From the NCBI GenBank assembly GCA_963921195.1, contig OY992537.1:180374065-180438064 (forward strand): 64,000 nt of DNA, given 5' to 3'. A program made the translations under genes and the position numbers. Each line of letters begins with the position of its first letter. The stretch's first letter is position 1. Of this stretch, positions 32,881 to 45,457 are shown piece after piece. The notes beneath the pieces were generated by a model. It was not told the DNA's origin, made no database searches, and worked only from the letters and a program-made list of their open reading frames with translations. This DNA is from Pegoplata infirma (Eukaryota; Arthropoda; Insecta; Diptera; Anthomyiidae).

Positions 32881-33692
32881 ATAATAACACAGGCACACAA
32901 AAAAAAAAAGTGGCCAGACCCAGAGGGTAGACCCAGTTATTTCTAGGTTTTTGGGGTCGCTGAATCCGAATATGACCATAAAAATTCATTTCAATTGCCA
33001 GTTTTCCCCCTACCGCCCCCCTATAACCCCCCAGAGGATTGACTTTTAATTCTCATAGAAACTTAAAATTAATGTGTACTTTTATATTTTTTTGGCAGCT
33101 GAAACCTAAAATGACAACAAAAAAATTATGTGGCCTTTCCCACAACCCCTAGCACGCCCTTACAACCCCCTGAAGGGGGATGAATTTTGAGTGTTTATAC
33201 AAAATTAAGATGTATATGGATTTATATGTTTTTTGGACCGCTAAAACCGAATATGACTATAAAAAATTTATAATTCCTCTCCCTCACTCCCTAGCACCCC
33301 TTAATACGCCCTATAGGGGATTTAAAATTAAAATTTTCATTAAAACTTTAATCAAATTTAATCGAAATTAAATCCCCTATAGGGTGAAGCAAGGGGTACT
33401 AGGGAGTAAGGGAGGGGTATTATACACTTTTTGTAGTCATTTTCGGTTTTAGCGTTCCAAAAAACATATAAATCCATATATGTACATCTTAATTTTGTAT
33501 AAACACTCAAAATTCATCCCCCTTCAGGGGGTTGAGGAAAGGGTCACATAATTTTTTTGTTGTCATTTCAGGTTTCAGCTGCCAAAAAATATAAAAGTAC
33601 ACATTAATTTTAAGTTTTTATGAGAATTAAAAGTCAATCCTCTGGGGGGTTATAGGGGGGCGGTTGGGGGAAAACTGGCAATTGAAATGATT

Positions 33693-34544
33693 TTTATACC
33701 CTCCACTCTAGTGATAGAGGGTATATATAAGTTTGTCATTCCGTTTGTAACACCTCGAAATATTGGTCTAGGACCCTATAAAGTATATATATTCATGATC
33801 CTCGATCGATTTTAAGACGATCTAGCGATGTCCGTCCGTCCGTCCGTCCGTCTGTCCGTCTGTCTGTCTGTTGAAAACACGCTAAGTTTTGAAAGACTTA
33901 ACGGAGGCTCCTGAAGTTTGGCATATATGTTGGGTATTTACCTGGTCAGGTTGGTATTGCAATCCAGCAAAATCGGTCCAGTGGTTCAAAAGTTATAAGC
34001 AAATGAGTGAATTTCGGCAAGGGATTTTCTGGAATTTACGAGATAAAACACACGGTAACTTTCGAACGGCAATTCTGAGGGTGCTGAAATGTGGCATATA
34101 TATTTGCCGTTCCTCTGGTACAGTTCGTTTTAAATTTCAGCCAAATCGGTCCAGTGGTTCAAAAGTTATTAGCAAAACCGTAAATTTCAGATTCGCCTCA
34201 CCTTAAATTCATGTGTTGAAACCACGTTAAACAGGTTTTAAAAACATTGGTAAGTCGCAAAAATATTTTACAACGCATTTTTGTTACTCAAAAATATTTT
34301 TACACTAAAATAAAAAAAAAATACACTCGAAAAAAATTTTACACTCAAAAAAAATTTTACACCCAAAAAAAAATTTAGTATTTTTTTTTTTCAAAACTTA
34401 GTTAAAAAAAAAAGTTTTTTTAAACAAAATAAAATATAAAATATAAATATTTTTTTTTCTAGAAAATTTACTATAACTTAAAAAGGGCATTGTGGAGGGT
34501 ATTCATAGATTCGGCCAAGTCGAATTTAACTTTTCTACTTGTTT
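33693..34544 (+). mobile_element. DINE/INE-1-like element, copy E
   Basis: It is complete: the TATACCCTCCACTCTAGTGA start, CATTCCGTTTGTAACACC, CCCTATAAAGTATATATA, the GTCCGTCCGTCCGTCTGTC microsatellite, GGAGGGTATTC, the TTCGGCCAAGTCGAA hairpin and final CTTGTTT. It sits at the symmetry centre of the inner arms of the 30736-36229 foldback. The flanking sequence reads through as ATTTTTATGGTCATA when it is removed. An ORF at 33889-34206 is its normal interior, not a gene. Confidence 0.85.
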
Positions 34545-34894
34545 ATGGTCATATTTGAATTCAGCGACCCCAAAAACCTATAAATAACTGGGTCTACCCT
34601 CTGGGTCTGGCCACTTTTTTTGGTGTGTGCCTGTGTAATCGTACAAGCATTCTTAAAAGCGGATTTTGTAGAACTTTTCGATACGAAAAATACAAAATTC
34701 GAATTTTGGAAAAATGTTTACTCGTTCGGGAGATATTGCATGTGAAAGCTTCAAGTTTGGTTGGATATATCTCCGCTAGAGGGCGCGGTAGACCAACGAA
34801 ATCAACAAAAAGTTTTTACTTTGCATAGATCTACATTTTCACAAATTTTGGTCAAGAAATTACTAGCCAAAAAAAGTCGGTAGTGAAAGGGTTA

Positions 34895-35875
34895 CATTTT
34901 TTTGTGTAATACTTCTATCGATTCTACAACTTTTTTGCCCAGGAGGATCGTGGGATAACGATTTTTACTATTTTTTTTAAATTTTTTGAAAAAAAATTAT
35001 TGTAATTTTCCAATCTTAAAATCATTTCTAGTGCTCCAATGGTGCGTCATAGAGGGGTCATTTATAAGACCGCCACCCATTAATTTTTACGTCTTAACAT
35101 TTCTTTGGATTTAACTAATACCCTATCTCCAATTTCCAAGAGGGCTCCCACACAAAACGACATTTTTTGAAATTTGCTCCATCCGCTCTAACTGCCCTAA
35201 TAGTGCCCTTAGAGCAACAAAATGTTAGAAATTTACCCTATTTTATTTGAATTTGTTGAAATTTACCCAATTTATAGTAGGAAACTGGACTCATTTTTTT
35301 AAAGTGTAGGATTCCATTCAAAATTAAATTTTTATAAAATTTGCTCCAACTGTTATTTGTATGGGAGCCTACTTTGGGAGTGGAGAGAGGCCGTAGGTAT
35401 GTCTTAAAAAAATGTTGTAGGGTAAAAATAAGTGGGGGTCGATCTCACTAATGACCCCTCTCGGACGCACCATTGGACCGGTAGAAGCTGATTAAATAAA
35501 ACAAATTTACGAAAATTAAAAAAAATTGTATGGGGACCGCCTTAAAACTTAGAGATAGAGGGAAGGTGTGTTCAGAGAAAATGTTTGGACTAAAAAAATA
35601 TTGTGGGTCGGTCATATATTTTGTTGCTCTAAGGGCACTATTAGGGCAGTTAGAGCGGTTGGAGAAAATTTTAAAAAATGTCGTTTTGTGTGGGAGCCCC
35701 CTTAGAAATGGCGCACCATTGGAGCAGTAGAAATGATTTTAAGATTGGAAAATTACAATAAAATATTTTAAAAAAAAATTAAAAAATAGTAATAATCGTT
35801 ATCCCACGATCCTCCTGGGCAAAAAATTTGTAGAATTGATAGAAGTTTTACACAAAAAAAATTCAAAAAAATCGA
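34895..35875. repeat. Nested palindrome in the right arm of the foldback
   Basis: The left arm (34920-35060: GCCCAGGAGGATCGTGGGAT, then CCAATCTTAAAATCATTTCTA) is the inverse of the right arm (about 35700-35850). The central part has further mirrored blocks (TTAGAGCAACAAAATGT and its partner at 35615). ORFs here are artefacts. No target duplication was defined. Confidence 0.55.
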
Positions 35876-36774
35876 AGAGTACAAACATTTTCAAAAATGA
35901 GATTTAAATTTTATAACTTAAAAATCGCATACTAGAGCGCTTTTAAGATTTTTTTGGGATTATTTTTTAAAAAGTACGTAAAAAAATCAAAAATGTTGAA
36001 ATTTTTTTTTTGAAATTTGGACCATTATAGAAGAAGTTATGAGTAAAAGAAGTTTGAGTAAAGGAACAAACTACCAATTTTTAAAAATTCGATATCTTTT
36101 GAACGGGTCCTCAAAAATTTGAAAATTTACCACAAAAGAGTTTTCGAAGGGTACTAAAAACTGTTAACAAATTGGGAAAATCTAAAAAAAAAATTATTCA
36201 AAGTGTCCGATTTGACATGGAATGCCCCATATATATACAACAAAGTATATATATAAATATATATATCAGTTATAATTATAATTGATCAGTGATCGATTTT
36301 AAGACATTCTAGCGATGCCCGTCTGTGATCACGGCCAAAATATTACACGGAGATGACTGAAACGTATTATATTCATTGGAAGTTCTCCCGAGAAATTTGG
36401 TGTTGCATTTAAGCGATATCGGTTCAGCGGTTCAAAAGTTATGAACGAAAATGTAAGGACACCTCAAAAATGTTGGTACATTCAACATAACCTAAAAATA
36501 CAAAATGCTCTAATTCTGCTGCGGGTTGACAAATGTGAACAGAATTGAACACCGAGTGGTATTTAAACAAGTGCGAACATATTTTTTGGAAAAAAAAATT
36601 CGCAGATTTTTTTTACCAAATTTTTTTTTCGCGGAATTTTTTTTTTTTTTAATTTAATTTTTTTTTTTTAAGTAATTTCCTTTTGAATAAATTTTTTTTC
36701 AATAATCTTTTTGAAATTGTGGAGGGTATCAATACATTCAACAAGGCCGAATTTAACTTTTTCACTTGTTTTTT

Positions 36775-37627
36775 CTTTTTTTCCTCTTTTTTTCTTTTTT
36801 AAATTTGCCCCCCCCCCCCCCCCTTTGTACCCTCGCATGCCCTCTATCACTAAAGTGGAGGTTATAAAAAAAGTTAAACTTTTTCCCAATGAAAATCGGT
36901 TGATTTTTGGAAATTCTTTTAGATTTGGTAAAACAGTCGCGGGGGTACTACGGTATTTAAGAGTGTAAAAAGTACTGAAAAAAGTACTAACTTTTCCATC
37001 TTTGGTTCATATAACAACCCTCTTTATATGGAAGGCTTAAAATTTTTAACTTTTTTTTTTCATAGAAATAATGAAGAATGTTCATCAGTTCTTGTGTTGT
37101 TTTTGGATTTTTGATCTATTTTTTGGTTGGACATTTTTATGCGCATAATCCATTGGAATTTCGGAAGATAAAAAAAAAATAACACAAATTGAAAAACATT
37201 TCTTTACTCAATGTATTTTAATGGGTGCCTATTTTCAATTTTCAACATGAAATTTATATAAAAAATTGTGAATTTTTCATCTTGTTTTTTTTATTTCGTT
37301 AAATTTAATACATAGTGAAAATATCTGTCATAAAACTACGATGGATGAGTTTGTGAAGATGTTTATAATTCTTTTTTTACTGTTTATAGTAAATACCCTA
37401 AAAAATTGTTATTATAAACATATTTGTGAGTGTCGTTGTTCATAAATATGTGATTGTGATTTTAAAAAATAAAAATGTTGACCATTTTTACAGGTGCAAT
37501 ATAAATTAAAGTTATAATATCATCTTTGAGAAATTCTGGAATTCTTCTGTTCAGTACAGCGCTAGATTTTTTTGCACGCATTTAAAGTTAGTGATTTTAA
37601 AACATTTAAAGTTTTTGTGTACTAAAC
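36775..37627. other. Poly-pyrimidine/poly-C tract, DINE fragment, then AT-rich DNA
   Basis: It has a T/C-rich tract from 36771 and a C run at 36808-36823. Then at 36841-36868 there is the inverse of a DINE 5' end (AGTGATAGAGG on the minus strand). The rest to 37627 is AT-rich with no gene. Confidence 0.5.
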
Positions 37628-37855
37628 ATGTCCTACTTTAGAGGCCGCTGGTGGTGCCCTTATTGGACATGTAGGGTCCAGCGTCCGAACTTAAGCTCGA
37701 AATTACGTTAGCTATAACCGGTGTTAATTTCGCTGCAATCGGTGCAGTACCTTTTTATTGAATAACCAAATTATTAAAAATAAACCACTGTGCACCGTTG
37801 CGTATGATTGTTATTTAAAGGCAATTACAAAATTAAGCATACGCCTCCTTTTTTC
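37628..37855 (+). repeat. Dispersed repeat, copy 1 (also at 42080-42240)
   Basis: It shares with 42080-42240 the order CCTACTTT, ACTTAAGCTCGAAA, GCAATCGGT..AGTAC and a final AATTATT. Divergence is considerable. Origin unknown. Confidence 0.4.
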
Positions 37856-39500
37856 GTACCAATTTTTATGGTTTTTTGTTAAAATTAAAAAAAGAAATAT
37901 TTAATACACATTTCCTAAAGTATTTTGGCCTCCTAAACACGAATCTGTCATCAGAAAAATTTTATCGAATCACTTTCTCGAGATATAGGTATTTTAATTT
38001 TTTTGCGGATTAAGCCCCCAAAACCAACCAAGTTGGCTTCTTTTACAAATATTTCCGGATATACTCAACGAATTTTAGATTTTAACCCCACGTTCTCTTT
38101 ATTGGAGTGTCTTCTTTACATATCAGCATTAAACGGGAATTTTGTTGAGAAATTTGGATAGTTATAAGTAGGGATGAGATTTTCATGCACTAAAAAATCG
38201 AAAATATGCGCTAAAAAAAAGAAAATATGCACTAAAAAACCTAAAAATATGCACTAAAAAATAAAATGTGTGCAATAAAAATCTTGTTTTTATAGGAAAA
38301 ACTTCTTAAAAAGCAAAAAATAACGCCGTATTAAATAGTCATATTTAAAACTTTATATAAGCAAGAGTTTTTGAGAAATTAAGAATATCTATAAAAACAA
38401 TTAAAAAGAAAAAAAAATAATTTTTATTATTTTCAAAATAAATTTTTAAAATTTAAAATAGTTTTTGAAACAAATAAATTTTAATTTGTGTTTTTGCTAA
38501 TTTATGCAAAAATATGCACTTAAAAGTTTGAAATATGCACAAAATATGCATTTAAAACCAAAATATGCAAAAATATGCATTTTCACCCAAATATGCAAAA
38601 ATATGCAAAAACAAATCGATGCCATTTTAACGCAAATTTCTTGATTCGGAAAGATAATTGGTCGATATCGTTTTTAGACTATCGACAAAAAACATGCATT
38701 TGCATGGAAATCTCATCCCTAATTATAAGGCTAAAACAAAAAAAGGACATTTTCAACTTTCTTACATGTCCTGATAATATCACTGATCGTATCGAGTCCG
38801 GATTTCTTGCAAAAGTTAGGTCATTTTATTGGGAGTTCGAATAAAAAAATATGAATAACTTTAACATACAAAATATGAATAACTTTAACATACACTTTTC
38901 CACAAAAATTTAAAATATCTATATCTCGAGAAGGCGATTTGATACGATTTTTCTGATGTCAGATTCGTGTTTAGGAGACAAAAATACTTTAGGAAATGTG
39001 TTTTAATTTTTTGTTTTAATTTTAACAAAAAATCATAAAAATTTGGACAAAAAAATGTATGAAAAAAATACGAAAATTTGGTTCAAAATGTTGACTTCTT
39101 TTGCAAATATTTCTGGATATACTCAATGGATTTTCGATTTTAGCCACAGATTCTCTTTATTAGAGTGTTTACTTTATGTATCTGCCTTGAACAGGAAGCT
39201 TCTTGCAAAATTCGGTTACTTAAAAGGACATTTGAGACTTCCTTATAATGACCTGATGGTATCCTTGATTGTATCGAGTCCGGATTTCTTGCAAAAGTTA
39301 TGTAATTTTATTGGGAATTCAAATAAAAAAAATATGAATAACTTTATCATACACTTTTCAAAAATTAAAAAATTTTTCTGTTTTGAGGGCTTGGTCCACA
39401 AAAAATAAAAATACCCATATCTCGAGAAAACGATTTGATGCAACTTTACTGATGACAGATTCGTGTTTAGGAGGCCAAAATACTTTAGAAAATGAATTCA
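37856..39500. repeat. Inverted and direct repeats of a dispersed element
   Basis: The segment 37856-38010 is the inverse of 38920-39075 (shared AGATTCGTGTTTAGGAG). The segment 38036-38168 plus 38730-38880 recurs in direct orientation at 39090-39350 (shared TACTCAA, GAGTCCGGATTTCTTGCAAA). The CTCGAGA-containing end recurs at 39418-39500. It looks like a long-TIR element with a partial tandem copy. The 121-codon plus frame at 39043 is part of the repeat and has no recognised domain. A hAT MITE interrupts it. Confidence 0.5.
38169..38721. mobile_element. hAT-like MITE with ATATGCA repeats
   Basis: The termini are TAGGGATGAGATTTTCATGC on the left and the inverse of TAGGGATGAGATTTCCATGC on the right. 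The flanks GTTATAAG (38161-38168) and ATTATAAG (38722-38729) form an 8-bp duplication with one mismatch. The interior has many AAATATGCA/ATATGCACTAAAAA units. The TAGGG terminus and 8-bp duplication indicate hAT. The uninterrupted paralog lies near 39220. Confidence 0.8.
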
Positions 39501-41269
39501 AAATGTCTGTGGACAAAACCGTGTTGAGTAGTGTTACTTACGAAAACATTAAAAATTAATGATTTCGTTGGTTATTTTTACAATTTTTCTATTGAATTAT
39601 ATTTAAAAAAAATTTTAATACAACTTTAGGGAAATCGATCCCACAATCAACTACATTCTGGCCAGACACTCACCCATCGTGCCAAAGTCACTTGATAAAA
39701 ACATGTTTTTTTATTTCTATAAATAATTCTTTGAATTGTTTTTTCTACAAAAAAATAAGCCACACAAGTAGGTAAAAAGTAATGATATCTCCTTAAAAAA
39801 TGCCAACAATTTAAAAAAATAACATACACAAATCATTAAAAATTAAAGAAGAATCACTTATTTTTACTTACAGAACAAAAATAAATGACTTTGAAAATTG
39901 AATGCTAATGAAAGTCTTTATTTTTTATGTTGTTTTTTTTTTTTTGAAACAAAGAACAAAAATAGTCATTTAATGAAACTGTTCAATACAAATGTTTTTT
40001 AACATGATAATGTTTTTAGGCTGGTGTATAATTTTAAAAAAGTTGCAGGACGCCACCTCAGTTTGACTATATAAACTAACAATTAACGAAAAAGAAAACA
40101 AAAATTACTATTTTCATTTTCTTAAAACCAAAAATTGAAATAACTTGGGTTTGTAACTTGGATAATAATTCACCTCGTGGGGAATAAAACCTTTTTTCAC
40201 CAGCTGGTGAATAAAGAGTAACATAATTATTTTTCACCAAAAAAAAATTTTTTTTTTTCATCAAATTTTTTTTTTAATAATTTTTTTTCCATCAAATTTA
40301 TTTTCATAAATTTTTTTTTCAATTTTCCATTTGTTTATCAAATGTACATAAAACAAGAGAGAGTGTTATATTCTTTTGTGCCGAATCTTTTATACTCTCC
40401 AAAATGTAAAAACACTTTTTTGCACCTATTTTTGCACTCACTTACGAAATGTACAGCTCTTTTGTTTTTTTAATGGGGTCTTCGACTGATATTTCAATTC
40501 TTTTTGCATGGAATAGCAGAGTAATATAAAATTATTTTTTCTAAAAAAACTTTGCTTTGGCAGGTACACCAAATCTTCCACAAAACATCATGATTTAATG
40601 TTTTGGGCAAGAGTACAAAATTCGCAGGCATTTTTTTTTAAAACGACAACACGTAAAACTTTTTAAATAAACTACAAACAGTTAATGACATACTTTTTGA
40701 GTGTATGTTGCCTTCTAAAGGCGTTAAGTGTAAGACCGACCTCTATTAATTTTTGCCCCCCCAAAATTTTTCTAGAACAAACCTACACCCTATCAGACTT
40801 CCTAAAATAGCTTCTATACAAAAGTTGCATTTTTTTAAAAAAATAAAGCGAAATTTTAAGAGCTCAAATTTTCATTATGCAAAAAAATTTTGTTTTTTGC
40901 TGCCAGGCCCACAATAAAGGCGGCGTTATAAATGTCCGCATGGTGTAAACTACTCACATGATAGAGCATCCAAATCTGCCTTTATAGGCTCATCGGGGGC
41001 GTGCGTTTTTTTTACAGCGGGTTAAATTTGATTTTTAGGCCAAAAATTGGTCAAATTTGGATGGGGTTGGCGGAAGCCAAAAAATCAGAAATCTATCTAG
41101 TTTTCAAATGAAGTTAGTTTGAAATAAATCGGAATAGTTCAAATAGTTCTGTCGAAATTTGAAATTTCACTTTTTAACATAGCTCTATTTCGGAAAGTAT
41201 AAGAGATAGCCAAACCCACTGAACAGGGTTTTTTTACCACATTGTCCTTTACTAGCACTTTGTACACAT
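39501..41269. other. AT-rich DNA with a DINE 3'-end fragment
   Basis: At 40352-40410 the minus strand reads TTTTGGAGAGTATAAAAGAT, GGCACA and ACTCTCTCTTGTTT, a DINE 3' end. Around 40735-40800 a phrase TAAGACCGACCTCTATTAAT resembles 35076-35110. No gene is seen. Long T runs occupy 40230-40320. Confidence 0.45.
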
Positions 41270-41995
41270 TAGCATGTCCCGAAATTTTGGAATTTCTTTA
41301 GAGCATACCCCTAGAACGATGCTTATTGAAGAGCTGATTTCGGGAAAAATTATTAAAAAAATGTTGGAGGTCATCTTCAGGGCGCAACCAGCGCTTAAAG
41401 TTTGCATCCTTGGTGCATTTGGTCAAAAAAAAATATTTTTTTTATTTTTAAAATTGGTGCCAAAAGTTTCTTTAGGTAGAGTATATTCAGGAAAAAATAT
41501 TTATAAAGTTTTCGTGGAGCAATTTTGGTCCAGCGCAACGTTTTGAAACTTCGAAGATGCATAATTTATTACATATTTTTTTAAGATTTTGTTGAAAACA
41601 GATTTTTATACAAAGGCTTAAACATAAACTCCGTTTTATGCAAAATCTTAAAAGAACTCTTACAAACTCCGGTTTTTACAAAAACTTAAAAAAATATATA
41701 ATAAATTACACCTTTTCAAAATTTCAAAACGTTGTGCTGGACCAAAATTTCTCTATGAAAACTTTACAAATATTTTTTCTAGAATGTACTCCACCTAACG
41801 AAACTTTTGGCACCAATTTTAAAAATAAAAAAAATATTTTTTTTGACCAAATGCACTACGGATGCAAACTTTAAGCGCTGGTTGCGCCCTAAAGATGACC
41901 TCCAAAATGTTTTAATTTTTTCCCCCGTAATCAGCTTTTTACTAAGCATCATTCTAGGGGTATGCCCAAAAAATTTTCATTTTCGGGACACGCTA
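41270..41995. mobile_element. Palindromic hAT-like element, TSD GTACACAT
   Basis: The exact 8-bp duplication GTACACAT lies at 41262-41269 and 41996-42003. The ends are TAGCATGTCCCGAAA and TAGCGTGTCCCGAAA, inverted. The arms stay complementary almost to the centre (GCGCAACCAGCGCTTAAAGT against its inverse near 41870). It is 726 bp. The mirrored ORFs at 41274 and 41638 are products of the palindrome. Confidence 0.8.
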
Positions 41996-43024
41996 GTACA
42001 CATATAGTTTGTTTTTAGAAAATCTGATAGTAAATTAAAAATAACAAGCGTTTAAAGTAATCGTAAACAAAAGGTACCCTACTTTGGGGGTTTCTGCTGC
42101 CTTTCCCGTTCAACCGCTGGGCTTCAACTTCCAAACTTAAGCTCGAAAATATAGAATAGAATTTCAATAGAATTTCATGGCAATCGGTCTAGTACTTACT
42201 GATTAGCTGAATTATTTCCAAAAAATTTGCCAAATCTCCCAATGTGGCAGTGGCTCTTCTGTAATCCGTTTATCTCATGACTGCCTGATTAGAGTCAAGA
42301 CAGTTTTGATTAAATTTGGAACCGGAATCACTAGTTAAGAAAATTTGTAGTCAAGTGGCTCATATTTTGACTTTTAAAATTGATTAAACAGTGCCAAGTG
42401 CATCAGATATGAGTCGAACAACAATTAAAGTTCAAATCATTTTAGATCGAACTATCACAGTATCCTCATCTGTTAACATTACCAGTAACAAAAAGACAAA
42501 ACAATTAAGGAAAAATCTTTTGGCAAAAAAAAAATTAACATACCTACTCTCACAACATGTCCTTTAAATACACCATCCTGCATTAAAATCCTGCCACAAT
42601 AAACAAATGAAACGTAATGAATGAGTAAAAACAAAAACCTCATACCACAATATTATCACCACCACTTTGTTAAAATGCAATACCACCTATAAGGAAACCC
42701 ACATAATGGAACAAATGGAGCATAAACCCAGTACAGTACAATAAATGTTTCATGTAGGTATAATTCGATTGTGTTCAATTTAATTTTTACAAGCTTCAAT
42801 TGAGATGTACTATACACAAATACTTACAATATGGTAGAAAAGTAAGAGGAGTTTCAAAAAAAAAAAAATTTCAATTGCAAAAAAATGAATCGGATTAATC
42901 TCTGATCTGCTAAACAAATTAACAAGAAATAGTCAAGTCTATAGGAATTTATTTAACTGATAAGAGAAATTCCTTCACTAAATGGGAATCGTTTATCGTC
43001 AATATTCCTAAAGAATATGTATGT
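41996..43024. other. AT-rich DNA with dispersed repeat copy 2
   Basis: Apart from the repeat copy at about 42080-42240 that pairs with 37628, nothing is recognised. There is moderate-complexity sequence at 42240-42720 without coding features. Confidence 0.45.
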
Positions 43025-43909
43025 CACAAAGGTATATTAGGGTTAGGTTCGGTGATCGTTTGCCATTTGGTGAATTCAATCGTAGGCCATTAGACCCAAT
43101 GATATTCCCTTTATTGTTATTTTCTTTCTCCCCCTCTGATACAAAGTTATACTTTTTAAAACGCCCCGATTTCCTAAGAGACGTCAATGAAACACAGTAT
43201 AGGCAATCCAGGTAATCAAAAAATCTTTGCACCAAATGCTAAAGGCGGCTCCTCATCAGATTTGGACCGTCACATAACAAGTGCTAAACTGAATCCTCCT
43301 CCTCCACTTCCCTACAACATATACAATAGTCCCTATTAGAAATATTATACGCACGCCCATTTGGCCAATTATAGAGTGTCCTGTAAGTACTACCACTAAT
43401 AAGCTAACCGTCCGTTTGCCAAAAATAAGAAGACTTTTTGTCCACTTAAGATTTGGCAGTAGCTACAGGGTTCGCGATATCCTGCACGTAGTCAGTGATA
43501 TCCACCTATTCTTATATTATCTGATATCCTATCAATTTCGTTCATTAATTCCACTAAAGGATTTGGCAGTGACCACAAGGCCCACGAAATCCTGCACGTA
43601 GTCAGTAATATCTACCTATCCTTCATTATATTCTCCGATAACTATCAATTTCGTTCGTCAATTTCACTACAGAAACCGAGATATTAGGTTCCACCCGTTC
43701 CCCACCACCTCGGAGCCATTTCTCGCACATTCATCGACTAATTCGTTTCCAGCGACCCTTACTATGTCCAGGGACCAAGTTTAACTACACTGTGTGCTGA
43801 CTGATTCGACAAAGAGATGGTATACAATTCCAAACAATTCCCAATTTTACAGTGTTTTATTCTAAGGCCTTCAGATCTGCAAGACTATTCACCGAAATGT
43901 TAATGGCGC
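43025..43909 (-). pseudogene. R1/LOA-group relic, C-terminal half (minus strand)
   Basis: Read on the minus strand, this is the 3' part of an ORF2: RNase H remainder, the zinc-finger-like C-terminal region and a 3' end near CCTAACCCTAATATACC at about 43030. It parallels 58800-59225 and 63306-63600 base for base in many places (shared CTTACAGGACACT, TTGGCCAAATGG). It is continuous with 49054-52500 once the full-length element at 43923-49040 and one copy of its 13-bp duplication are removed. Confidence 0.7.
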
Positions 43910-44053
43910 AAAGTCACATGTCGTTATTCGTTCAACTGTTGACAAGTGTGGACGTGTTTTAATTTATCTCCGTGCTATTAATTGAATTTTTAAAATTGTT
44001 CGTAATAGGTATTTTTGTAATATTTTCATGACCACATACAGGAAAATGAAAAT

Positions 44054-45457
44054 ATGGACACAAATGATACCGATTTAATTCGAGGCTCTGCCTCACCGAC
44101 TGGTGCTGGTCCTAGCACTGGTCTTAGGGTTGCGACCTTGAAGTCCGACCTTGATTCTGGTAGGGGTGCTCAGCCTAATATTGGTGGTAAAAAGAAAAAG
44201 AAACTTAAACCATCAAAGGTCAGGCACAACCAGAGACGGCTTTGTTTGAAAATAATTAACAGACTAAGCCAACTTGATGGAACGAAGCTCTCCGAACGTG
44301 AGAGGGCGTCGCTATCATGGGCGAAAGGAGTCATTGAAGAACAGGACAAACTTTCGGCAATGCGCGCATCTGACAAACAGAGCGCTGTTTCGGCCTCGTC
44401 ATCGAAGTCTGGTAAAAGGTTGCGCTCGCCCGACGAGAAACCTTTACCTAAGAGATCTAAGGTGACCGGCAACGTCTGGACACAGTCTTTTAGTGAAGTG
44501 GTTAAAGGTAACTTCGTTAGGGCTGTGATAAACAGGCAAAATGGGGATTGCAGTATTCCAAGGGACAAGTGGAGTTTAGTTGAAACTAAACTAAATGAAA
44601 TCTACTATAGGCTCCTTGAGAGTATGCCTGATTTTCTCCCTACTACTGTCAACGCAGGTTGATATCAGGGGCGAGTAAAACTCGTTGCTTTTGGGAACGA
44701 AAGATCCGCAGCCGTGTTTAAGGTTGCCATTAGCCAAGTGGGAGAGTTATGGCCTGGAGCCAGACTGGACGTTGTGGAAAAACATGATATCCCCTCGCAA
44801 CCCAGAGCTCATGCATGGATTCCAATGGCTACAAATGACACTGCGGTGATTCTTAAGATGATAAAAGTCTGCAATCCTGACCTTCCAACTCAGAATTGGC
44901 AAATTGCCAGATTGGGTGAGATGGAGGGCGCTCGTCGTCAAGCAGTGGTCTTGGTTAATGAGGAATCGCTTCCGCTTTTAGCCAGGACTGACGGCATTAT
45001 TAGATTTGGATTTTTTCATATAAGAGTCAATGTCTACAAGGGCGACCAGAAGACTATTTTGGACGCAGACAAGCCAGTGGCAGAGTCGGCTGGGGAGGAG
45101 AATCTGGAAAAGGTTGATATTCAACTGACCGATTCTAGGCTGATGGGAGATGCATCTGGCATTTTCGAAACTGAATCTGGTAACGAATGCGACCTCTGTG
45201 ATGGCATGGAGGATAAAGCTGATGCCACGATGGGTGACATTCAGGACGAGGCCCATGCAGTGAGGAATTCGGAGAGTTCTGTTGCCTCCGATTCAGAACA
45301 GATGGGATATATATCTGGCTTATTCGAAACCGAATCTGGGGACGAATGTGACCTCTTTGATAACACGGAGGATGAAGCCAATAACACGGTGGTGGAAAGG
45401 ATGGTGGAAATAAAACAAGATGTTGCGGTTCCTACAAATAAACCTCCATCACTGTAA
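44054..45457 (+). pseudogene. ORF1 (gag-like) with one internal TGA
   Basis: The frame 44054-45457 is continuous except for TGA at 44660-44662. The first part (202 codons) has a Lys-rich cluster (GGKKKKKLKPSKVR) and basic PKRSK motifs, suiting an RNA-binding or nuclear-entry role. After the TGA the same frame goes on with YQGRVKLVAFGN, a segment with GELWPG and QNWQIARLGE, typical of gag-like ORF1 proteins of insect R1/LOA-type elements, and an acidic C-terminal tail with two GIFETESG/GLFETESG repeats. No CCHC zinc knuckle is visible. The TGA probably replaces a Trp codon (TGG). Programmed readthrough is a less likely alternative. ORF2 starts 38 bp before this ORF ends. Confidence 0.75.

Larger units (their letters stand above)
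30736..36229. mobile_element. 5.5-kb foldback with TGGGGCATTCC ends inside DINE
   Basis: The ends are TGGGGCATTCCATG and its inverse, flanked by TATA (30732-30735, 36230-36233). The outer arms 30736-31100 and about 35870-36229 are complementary (shared CGGACACTTTGAA, GATATCGAATTTTTA). Inner arms 32889-33690 and 34545-34640 are complementary (shared GTGGCCAGACCCAGAGGGTA). It is loaded with later insertions: a hAT element, a DINE copy and a nested palindrome. A second element with the same TGGGGCA ends and the same TATA target is at 54717-55785. Superfamily unknown. No transposase. Confidence 0.65.
30665..36774 (+). mobile_element. DINE/INE-1-like element, copy D, split by a 5.5-kb foldback
   Basis: The 5' piece (30665-30735: TATACCCTCC, CATTCCATTTGTAA, CCCCATAAAG) is continued at 36230-36774 by TATATATA, GATCAGTGATCGATTTTAAG, the region with TCGGTTCAGCGGTTCAAAAG, and the terminal GGAGGGTATC...CTTGTTTT. 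The two pieces join to a normal DINE when the foldback is removed. The terminal hairpin is slightly degenerate (ATTCAACAAGGCCGAAT). Confidence 0.75.

Noticed and set aside
36808..36823. Poly-C run as a possible regulatory or i-motif element
   Set aside because: It is a simple homopolymer next to a T/C tract with no further support; similar runs occur at 21277-21291 inside DINE copy C.
39043..39408. 121-codon plus-strand ORF
   Set aside because: It lies within a repeated segment; the second copy at 38030-38880 does not keep the frame, and no domain is visible.
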